Source: Bacteroidales bacterium | GTDB taxonomy: Bacteria > Bacteroidota > Bacteroidia > Bacteroidales > VadinHA17 | Assembly: GCA_029935275.1 (NCBI GenBank) | Contig: JAOZKQ010000105.1 | Location: forward strand, 1-7,006 | DNA: 7,006 nucleotides | Direction: 5' to 3' | Part shown: positions 1 to 5,250 of the stretch, one piece after another | Layout: every line of letters starts with the position of its first letter | Position numbering within the stretch: the first letter of the stretch is position 1 | Notes under the pieces: generated by a model | The model's input: the letters and a program-made list of their open reading frames with translations, nothing else | Databases searched by the model: none | What the model was told of the DNA's origin: nothing | Translations under genes and position numbers: made by a program

Positions 1-117
1 ACATTTTATTTTAATAAATCAGTTGTCATAAACAATACTATTAGGTATGTGAGCAGATTAAATACTAAATTTTTTTAGAGTAATAAAATCGCTGAAGTTT
101 CGGGAGACAGTATGTTA

Positions 118-167
118 GCGTTCCATGTAAAAAGGTTGAATTGAAAATGAAATAATGCATGGAACGC
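118..167. repeat. Perfect 10-bp inverted repeat with 30-nt spacer
   Basis: GCGTTCCATG at 118-127 is matched by its exact complement CATGGAACGC at 158-167. The spacer is A-rich. No T-run follows the right arm, so it is not a canonical intrinsic terminator. It could be a protein-binding dyad, an mRNA hairpin at the end of an upstream transcript, or a small repeat relic. The dyad is directly visible; its function is unknown. Confidence 0.7.
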
Positions 168-195
168 AATTTTGAGAATATGTGAATTTATAGAC

Positions 196-285
196 AAACT
201 CTATTTAGTGCCTGCAAGAAAACACCTATTTTTTAAGACGAGAGTAACGCAGTATTTGACGTTTTCTTGCAAAGACTATTTAGTG
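196..285. repeat. 11-bp inverted repeat bracketed by a direct repeat
   Basis: The perfect inverted repeat TGCAAGAAAAC (213-223) and GTTTTCTTGCA (261-271) has a 37-nt spacer. It is flanked by the direct repeat CTATTTAGTG at 201-210 and 276-285. The direct match extends to 15 nt with two mismatches (196-210 and 271-285), giving a 75-bp period. A direct-inverted-inverted-direct layout is what a very small insertion with a target duplication would leave. It could equally be a regulatory array upstream of the aspartase, whose start is 47 nt downstream. Structure is certain; interpretation is open. Confidence 0.6.
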
Positions 286-332
286 GGCTTACATTAAAAC
301 TTTTAATTATTAGAAACTTCAAATAAATTATT

Positions 333-1814
333 ATGAAAAGAAAAACATTATTACTAGTAAGCTACCTAATGGTGGTAGGGCTTATTTCAACAGCTTTAGC
401 CCAGGATTACCGAACAGAAACAGATTTGTTGGGAGAAATAAAAGTCCCCGCTGATGCATATTATGGTGCACAGGCTGCCAGGGGCATGGAAAACTTTCAA
501 ATCTCAGGACAGTATATTAATGATTACCCTGACTTTATGAAAGCCTGGGGAATGATTAAACTGGCTACCGCCCGTGCCAATACCGATGCAGGAAAGATGT
601 CTTCCGATATGCTTAAACTTATTGAACCTGCATGCCAGGAATTGATAGACGGGAATTATCTCGATCAATTTAAAATTGATTTATACCAGGGTGGTGCGGG
701 TACATCAACAAATATGAATGCCAATGAAGTGCTTGCCAATATTGCCCTCGAAAAGGCCGGTTACAAATTAGGGGAATATGACAAGATATCGCCAAACGAT
801 GAACTGAATATGTCACAATCTACCAATGACACTTACCCTACCTCCCTGAAACTTACCATGATGTTGCATAATGATAAATTGATGGAACAGTTAACACTAC
901 TTGCTAAATCATTCAGGAAGCTGGGAAATAAATATATTGATGTGTTAAAAATGGGACGCACCGAGTTTCAGGATGCAGTACCAATGACCGTAGGTCAGGA
1001 ATTTTATTCTTTTGCTGCTATGCTGGAGTGGGATATTGCCAATATGGAATATGCTAATAAAGCTTTAATGACCCTTAATATGGGGGGTACAGCTATCGGA
1101 ACAGGATTAAATACTCCTGATGGTTATGATGCCTATGTTATTAAACATTTAAGGGAAATTACCGGTTATGATTTAATAAATGCCGATGATATGATTGCTG
1201 CCACATCAAGTTTACACTCATTTGTGGTTTATTCATCGGCATTAAAAACTATGGCCACTACCCTGTCGAAAATTTCCAATGATTTGATTATTCTTTCATC
1301 AGGGCCCAGAAACGGTATTTTTGAGATCAACTTACCTCCCAGACAGCCTGGTTCATCCATTATGCCCGGGAAAGTAAATCCTGTAATACCTGAATTAATG
1401 GCACTGGTAAGCTATCGCGTTATTGGTAATGATGTAACCGTTAACATTGCTGCTTCTGATGGCGATTTACAACTGAATGCTTATGAACCGGTTGTTGGAC
1501 TGACCATTTTTGAGTCGCAAAAACTGCTGACCAATGGAATGAAAACCTTACGTGAACAATGTATTGACGGTATAACAATCAACGAAGATGTGGACAAGCA
1601 TAATATTGAAACCACCATTGGTATTGTTACGGCATTAAATCCGGTACTTGGGCATCATGTTGGCGATCAACTGGCAAAAGAAGCAATGGAAACAGGGAAA
1701 GGGATATTACAACTTGTTCGTGAGAAAAAGTTACTGACAGAAGAACAAATTAAAGAGATATTTTCGGCTGAGAATTTAACAGGTCTCGACAAATCGAAAT
1801 ACGAAAACAAATAA
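333..1814 (+). CDS. aspA: Aspartate ammonia-lyase with signal peptide (predicted exported)
   Basis: Aspartase of the fumarase/aspartase superfamily, which converts L-aspartate to fumarate and ammonia; family members are homotetramers. The signature GSSIMPGKVNP lies at residues 340-350, with the predicted catalytic Ser341, Lys347 and Asn349. Other active-site segments are GAGTSTNMN (121-129, Thr124), SQSTND (161-166, Ser163-Thr164-Asn165) and KMGRTEFQDAVPMT (207-219, Thr210). From memory of the Bacillus AspB numbering (T101, T141, T187, S318, K324), each key residue sits at a constant offset of 23, so the catalytic body is full length and collinear. Those 23 extra residues are a Sec signal peptide: Lys/Arg start, hydrophobic core, ALA before Gln24. 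Apart from Met13, inside the signal, the next in-frame Met is residue 52, within the conserved domain, so a cytosolic form is unlikely. Glu211 occupies the position I recall as His in AspB and Gln in E. coli AspA. The exported asparaginase gene follows 123 nt downstream. Fumarase is a less likely alternative given the overall match to aspartase. Confidence 0.93.
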   Translation: MKRKTLLLVSYLMVVGLISTALAQDYRTETDLLGEIKVPADAYYGAQAARGMENFQISGQYINDYPDFMKAWGMIKLATARANTDAGKMSSDMLKLIEPACQELIDGNYLDQFKIDLYQGGAGTSTNMNANEVLANIALEKAGYKLGEYDKISPNDELNMSQSTNDTYPTSLKLTMMLHNDKLMEQLTLLAKSFRKLGNKYIDVLKMGRTEFQDAVPMTVGQEFYSFAAMLEWDIANMEYANKALMTLNMGGTAIGTGLNTPDGYDAYVIKHLREITGYDLINADDMIAATSSLHSFVVYSSALKTMATTLSKISNDLIILSSGPRNGIFEINLPPRQPGSSIMPGKVNPVIPELMALVSYRVIGNDVTVNIAASDGDLQLNAYEPVVGLTIFESQKLLTNGMKTLREQCIDGITINEDVDKHNIETTIGIVTALNPVLGHHVGDQLAKEAMETGKGILQLVREKKLLTEEQIKEIFSAENLTGLDKSKYENK

Positions 1815-1815
1815 G

Positions 1816-1865
1816 AGAGGAAGAGAGGAAGAATGGAAGACAATAAATAGCAAACCTATCTTCCA
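1816..1865 (+). repeat. Tandem purine octamers and a possible hairpin after aspA
   Basis: Directly after the aspartase stop come three tandem 8-mers: AGAGGAAG (1816-1823), AGAGGAAG (1824-1831) and AATGGAAG (1832-1839, two mismatches). The last can pair with a pyrimidine stretch downstream: TGGAAGA (1834-1840) with TCTTCCA (1859-1865), a 7-bp stem with an 18-nt loop. No T-run follows, so readthrough into the asparaginase gene is plausible. It might act in mRNA processing or stability between the two genes, but this is speculative. Confidence 0.4.
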
Positions 1866-1910
1866 ACCCTCCATAAATAACTGGAAATAAAATATCGAAA
1901 ACAATCATTA

Positions 1911-1955
1911 ATTAATATACATTTAAAATCTTACATCGTGAAAATAAAATTAATC
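1911..1955 (+). promoter_or_regulatory. Asparaginase leader shared with the porin gene; GTG start
   Basis: The leader contains ATTAATATA (1911-1919) and TCTTACA (1929-1935), then the GTG start at 1938 and AT-rich first codons. The same elements in the same order precede the porin gene (3057-3065 and 3069-3075). There is no Shine-Dalgarno sequence, as is common in Bacteroidota. GTG is preferred as start because it begins a complete signal peptide with a Lys-rich N-region. The shared block could be a common translation-initiation context, a promoter element, or a duplication relic. Confidence 0.4.
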
Positions 1956-3011
1956 TTAAAAAGCATTTTAGTAATTGTATTGATTGCGGCAATGATACCT
2001 TACGGTTTTTCGCAAGATAAAAATCTTAAAAATATTGTGATACTGGCAACTGGTGGCACTATTGCCGGATTTGCCGAATCGGGAACCCAGGCCGGCTATA
2101 CTTCCGGACAGGTTGGTATTCAGACCATGATTGATGCTGTTCCTGGTATTAAGAAATTAGCAAATATTACCGGTGAGCAAATAGCTAATGTTGGTTCTCA
2201 GGACATGAGTGTTGAAGTCTGGCTTAAACTGGCCAATCGAATTAATGAATTATTGGCAACAGACGATGTTGACGGAATTGTGATAACCCATGGAACCGAT
2301 ACACAAGAAGAGACGGCTTACTTCCTGAACCTTGTTGTGAAAAGTGATAAACCAGTTGTTACAACCGGGTCTATGCGACCTTCCACTGCAGTAAGTGCTG
2401 AAGGTCCGTTGAACCTGTATAATGCGGTGGCAGTAGCTGCAAACCCCAAGTCTAAGGGGCATGGTGTTATGATTGTAATGAACGATCAAATTCACTCGGC
2501 ACAGGCAGTAACCAAAACCAATACTACATCTGTCGAAACCTTTAAGTCACCTATGCAAGGCTTAATGGGCGCTGTTATTTATGGTCAGCTTGAATTTTAT
2601 CGTACACCTCATGGTTTACATACCTATGAAAGTGAGTTTTCTGTAAAAGGAGTTAAAGAACTACCACGTGTTGATATTATTTATGGTGGTGTTGATATGC
2701 CTGCCGATTTGATTGACCTTTCTATAAAAGCCGGAGCTAAAGGAATTGTTATTGCTGGTGTTGGAAATGGAAATATGAATGCCGCTTCACTTGCAGCTTC
2801 AAAAAAGGCTGCCGCTAATGGGATTGTTGTTGTAAGGAGTACCCGTGTCCCTACGGGGTACGTTTTAAGAAATGCCGAATGCAATGACGATGAGTATAAC
2901 ACCATAGCATCCGATGAACTGAATGCACAAAAGTCTCGTGTACTTCTTATGCTTTGCCTGCTTAAAGATAGAAGCCTGGATGATATTCAAAAGATTTTCT
3001 ATACCTACTAA
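1938..3011 (+). CDS. ansB: Type II L-asparaginase, predicted periplasmic
   Basis: Hydrolyses L-asparagine to L-aspartate and ammonia; type II enzymes are exported, high-affinity homotetramers. The protein is 357 residues, including a signal peptide of about 25 (MKIK, hydrophobic core, GFS before Gln26). Catalytic elements known from E. coli AnsB are all present: ATGGTIAG (37-44) with nucleophile Thr41, Tyr54, GSQD (86-89) with Ser87, THGTD (117-121) with Thr120-Asp121, Lys193 in VTKTNTT, and Glu314. The C-terminal IQKIFYTY resembles the usual family ending. The E. coli Cys77-Cys105 disulfide is absent: the second position is Ser136 in KSDKP. The start codon is GTG. It lies between the exported aspartase, which would consume its product, and a porin gene 67 nt downstream, supporting a joint role in asparagine use. 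Glutaminase side activity cannot be judged from sequence. Identification is secure; co-transcription with its neighbours is inferred. Confidence 0.95.
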   Translation: MKIKLILKSILVIVLIAAMIPYGFSQDKNLKNIVILATGGTIAGFAESGTQAGYTSGQVGIQTMIDAVPGIKKLANITGEQIANVGSQDMSVEVWLKLANRINELLATDDVDGIVITHGTDTQEETAYFLNLVVKSDKPVVTTGSMRPSTAVSAEGPLNLYNAVAVAANPKSKGHGVMIVMNDQIHSAQAVTKTNTTSVETFKSPMQGLMGAVIYGQLEFYRTPHGLHTYESEFSVKGVKELPRVDIIYGGVDMPADLIDLSIKAGAKGIVIAGVGNGNMNAASLAASKKAAANGIVVVRSTRVPTGYVLRNAECNDDEYNTIASDELNAQKSRVLLMLCLLKDRSLDDIQKIFYTY

Positions 3012-3056
3012 AGTTGATATTTAACACATGCCGGATGTCATTTAGTAGTATAAAGT

Positions 3057-3098
3057 ATTAATATAAATTCTTACAGTTATGAAGATTAAATTAATAAT
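3057..3098 (+). promoter_or_regulatory. Porin leader resembling the asparaginase leader
   Basis: ATTAATATA (3057-3065) and TCTTACA (3069-3075) sit just upstream of the ATG at 3079, in the order seen before the asparaginase gene. TCTTACA ends 3 nt before this start and 2 nt before the asparaginase GTG. The first codons are also alike (both proteins begin MKIKLI). No Shine-Dalgarno sequence is present. This suggests matched translation or expression of the two genes, or a copied 5' end. Confidence 0.4.
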
Positions 3099-4251
3099 AA
3101 CTGCAATATTCTTGAGTATAGCTGGTATTGTTCAGGCACAGTTAAGACAGGCAGATACATCCGCCTATAGAAGTCTAATTCCTGTGGAGAAACAGGAATT
3201 ATTGAAAAATGTGGATATGATTATGAATATGCAATTAGGACTCAGAAACGACTTTCAGAATGGGGAGTACCTGGGGTCAAAATTTAAGTTTGAGCAGTTT
3301 CGATTGGAAATAAAAGGTTATGTTCATGAAAAAGTCTTTTTCCGGTTTCGTCATCGTTATACTAGTGATTTTGAGCCTCAATCCGTAGATAAAATTATTA
3401 AAGGGGTTGATTTTGCATACTTACGATTTGACCTTTCAGATAAATTGCAATTGACAGTTGGGAAAACCTTCGCAGATTGGGGTGGCTATGAGTTTGACCT
3501 TAATCCTATTGATATCTACGAATATTCTGATATAATAGAAATGGCGGACAACTTCCTGACGGGGGCCGGTTTATATTATCAGGCAACAAAAAACCATGGT
3601 TTTTCCTTTCAGATATTAAATTCCAGAACCGGTACTTTTGAAGAGATCTATGACAGCATACCTACTATACAGTCTTCAAAAGCTCCTTTAGCTGCTGTAA
3701 TAAACTGGCGTGGTAGCTTTTGGGGAGGTAAATTTACAACCCTATGGTCTTATTCATTATTTAATGAAGCACAAGATATGTTTAAAAACTATATTGCAAT
3801 TGGTAATCAGTTAAAACTGAAAAAGCTTACTGTAATGTATGATTTTAAATGGAGCAAGGAAGACCTGGACAGAACGGGTATTATTAGTGGGGATGTGCCG
3901 GATGATATTTATAATTATGCCCTTAAGAATACCTTATATTATAGTCATTGGCTCAGGGTCGATTATAGGTTTGTCCCCCAATGGCAACTTAGCTTTGTAG
4001 GTTTTATTGATAAGGCTAAATGGTTGAGTGATATGGATCCTCTAAAAGACACAGATGACTGGAGAACAGCTTATAGCTTTATTCCTACTATTGAATATTT
4101 CCCCTGGGATAATTTGAATCTTAAATTTTTCTTTGGTTATGTAGGCAGATATTTTGATTATTCTGACTATGCCACAACAAGGGTTGGCGCACAGGACTAT
4201 AATACGGGAAGAATAATTTTTGGAATTATTTCTCCTTTGCATGTTCTTTAG
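3079..4251 (+). CDS. Outer-membrane porin, OprO/OprP-like Bacteroidota type
   Basis: Predicted beta-barrel outer-membrane channel of 390 residues. The signal peptide is residues 1-20 (VQA before Gln21). A short N-terminal segment precedes the barrel, which begins near residue 44. The rest is an alternation of aromatic and charged residues typical of amphipathic strands, for example KFEQFRLEIKGYV (70-82), KVFFRFRHRYTSDF (85-98), FAYLRFDLS (112-120) and LQLTVGKTFADWGGYEFDLNPIDIYEY (123-149). The phrase ADWGGYEFDLNPIDIYEYSD is one I recall from Bacteroidota porins related to the polyphosphate-selective OprO/OprP family. The last residues are HVL rather than the frequent C-terminal Phe. It follows the asparaginase gene by 67 nt, so it may admit asparagine/aspartate or release fumarate and ammonia. 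Substrate specificity is not visible; the link to amino-acid uptake rests on gene order alone. Confidence 0.75.
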   Translation: MKIKLIITAIFLSIAGIVQAQLRQADTSAYRSLIPVEKQELLKNVDMIMNMQLGLRNDFQNGEYLGSKFKFEQFRLEIKGYVHEKVFFRFRHRYTSDFEPQSVDKIIKGVDFAYLRFDLSDKLQLTVGKTFADWGGYEFDLNPIDIYEYSDIIEMADNFLTGAGLYYQATKNHGFSFQILNSRTGTFEEIYDSIPTIQSSKAPLAAVINWRGSFWGGKFTTLWSYSLFNEAQDMFKNYIAIGNQLKLKKLTVMYDFKWSKEDLDRTGIISGDVPDDIYNYALKNTLYYSHWLRVDYRFVPQWQLSFVGFIDKAKWLSDMDPLKDTDDWRTAYSFIPTIEYFPWDNLNLKFFFGYVGRYFDYSDYATTRVGAQDYNTGRIIFGIISPLHVL

Positions 4252-4401
4252 GCTGAATTTTTAAAACCCTCTTAATAATGTTTTTAATCCTTAAAAAATA
4301 AACTACTATAAATTAGTTCAATTAATAAATGCTAATCAACAAGCATATTACTAGTCAATTATAAATTTTTATTAATAATTAATCCGATAAATAAATTAAA
4401 A

Positions 4402-4926
4402 ATGGAAAAACAAATTACAACAAACTGGTACATGGTCCTTATTAAAGGAATCATAATGATTTTATTGGCATTAATGGTCTTTAATAGTCCTGGAGGGGCA
4501 ATATTGACTTTTGCCCTTTATATAGGAATAGCACTCCTTTTTACCGGTATTATGATTGTCTATCGGGGAATTGCATCAAGAAAAGAGAATACTCACTGGG
4601 GCTGGTCAGTATTTGAAGGGGCGCTTGATCTTTTTCTTGGATACATTATTTTGGTTAACCCCCTTGTTACCGCTGCGGTTTTACCAATGGTAATTGGCTT
4701 TTGGGCTATGTTTTACGGAATACTCATCATAATTAGAGGTTTTTCGGAGAAAGATAACAAGACAATAAAAATACTATCCGGAATTTTTATTATCATTTTA
4801 GGTAATATAATTATGAGTAATCCAATTTTTGCAGGTTTAACTGCAGCTATATGGGTTGCAGCTGTACTTTTGGTTACCGGGATTTACAACGTAATTATTT
4901 CATTTAGCTTAAAAAAAGCTGAGTAG
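4402..4926 (+). CDS. HdeD-family (DUF308) six-helix membrane protein
   Basis: Small integral membrane protein of 174 residues with about six transmembrane helices. It is built from three similar hairpin units at residues 16-56, 73-113 and 127-167. Each begins with a Gly-led hydrophobic helix, turns at an Asn-Pro-like motif (NSP 28-30, NP 86-87, NP 140-141) and returns through a Gly-rich helix; the first two end in an Arg-Gly. This is the typical HdeD/DUF308 architecture. E. coli HdeD is linked to acid resistance at high cell density, but the molecular role of the family is unclear. The leader is A-rich with no Shine-Dalgarno sequence. The gene starts 150 nt after the porin, probably a new transcription unit. 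Its TAG stop abuts the left target-duplication copy of a MITE-like element, and membrane/stress genes follow, which supports an envelope-stress role. Confidence 0.85.
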   Translation: MEKQITTNWYMVLIKGIIMILLALMVFNSPGGAILTFALYIGIALLFTGIMIVYRGIASRKENTHWGWSVFEGALDLFLGYIILVNPLVTAAVLPMVIGFWAMFYGILIIIRGFSEKDNKTIKILSGIFIIILGNIIMSNPIFAGLTAAIWVAAVLLVTGIYNVIISFSLKKAE

Positions 4927-4933
4927 TTAAAAA

Positions 4934-5237
4934 TTATTGGTGTCCGGTAAACTTATTTAAAAAATTGAACTAATCCAACTCTGATAAAGCTTGTAGGAAT
5001 ATTTCGCTCCGCTGGAGCTTAGTTTAATAGCTTGTTTTTTTTGCTACAACTTAGCAATGCCTGACCGAATAGTTCAGGTGGGGGATTTCATGAGTTTACG
5101 AATAACTATTCCGCAACTCTGTTGCTTGAAAATTAGCTGCATCGCAGCAAAATATTTGTAGCCAATGAATTACATAAAATCTAAAAAAAGCTACATCGTA
5201 GCGAAATATTAAATACCATTTTTACCGGATATCAATG
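4934..5237. mobile_element. MITE-like non-autonomous element, ~304 bp, no ORF
   Basis: Terminal inverted repeats ATTGGTGTCCGGTAAA (4936-4951) and TTTACCGGATATCAAT (5221-5236) match at 14 of 16 positions. With a 3-nt gap the similarity continues inward through TTATTTAA on the left and TTAAATA on the right, about 25 bp in all. The direct repeat GTTAAAAA occurs at 4926-4933 and 5238-5245, a candidate 8-bp target duplication. The interior has no usable reading frame and contains four small palindromes. This is the form of a miniature inverted-repeat element mobilised in trans by a transposase encoded elsewhere. The exact ends are uncertain by 1-2 nt because the target duplication and inverted repeats are not perfectly contiguous, and the duplication is low-complexity. 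The alternative is a chromosomal cluster of REP-like palindromes. This entry covers the long gene-free gap after the HdeD-like gene. Confidence 0.6.
4998..5210. repeat. Four REP-like palindromes with covarying stems
   Basis: Each unit is a 5-bp stem with a 3-nt loop: GCTCC-GCT-GGAGC (5006-5018), GCAAC-TCT-GTTGC (5113-5125), GCTGC-ATC-GCAGC (5136-5148) and GCTAC-ATC-GTAGC (5190-5202). The outer G-C pairs are constant while inner pairs change together (C-G, G-C, A-T, T-A). Unit 1 is preceded by AATATTTC; units 3 and 4 are followed by AAAATATT or GAAATATT, the same flank in inverted orientation. Unit 2 has a weaker version (CTATTCC). An additional 6-bp hairpin, TTGCTA-CAACT-TAGCAA (5041-5057), follows a run of eight T. 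All lie inside the MITE-like element. Confidence 0.65.
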
Positions 5238-5250
5238 GTTAAAAACAAAA

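Larger units (their letters stand above)
1..332. other. Gene-free upstream region with two long inverted repeats
   Basis: I see no plausible coding region on either strand here. The stretch is AT-rich and holds two separate dyads, described in their own entries (118-167 and 196-285), followed by a very A/T-rich leader of about 45 nt before the aspartase start. It probably contains the aspartase promoter and possibly the end of an upstream transcription unit. I could not place a clear Bacteroidetes promoter (-33 TTG and -7 TAnnTTTG) with confidence. Confidence 0.6.

Noticed and set aside
213..271. Invertible promoter of the Bacteroides phase-variation type between the inverted arms
   Set aside because: The invertible segment would be only 37 bp, there is no recombinase in view, and I see no clear -7 TAnnTTTG motif inside. 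The direct repeats fit another explanation better.
2250..2905. Reverse-strand open frames opposite the asparaginase gene
   Set aside because: They lie fully inside a well-supported gene, have low-complexity or Cys/His-scattered translations without recognisable domains, and lack leaders of their own.
4281..4297. Intrinsic terminator after the porin (TTTTTAA-TCC-TTAAAAA)
   Set aside because: The stem is A/T only, so it is weak, and it lacks a following T-run. It cannot be supported as a terminator, although termination somewhere in this 150-nt gap is likely.
4362..4369. -7-like motif TAAATTTT before the HdeD-like gene
   Set aside because: It differs from TAnnTTTG at the last base and has no convincing -33 partner. 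In such AT-rich sequence the match is not informative.
5006..5042. Intrinsic terminator: GC hairpin 5006-5018 followed by eight T at 5035-5042
   Set aside because: The T-run begins 16 nt after the stem, too far for a classical terminator. The hairpin is better explained as one of four related palindromes in the MITE-like element.
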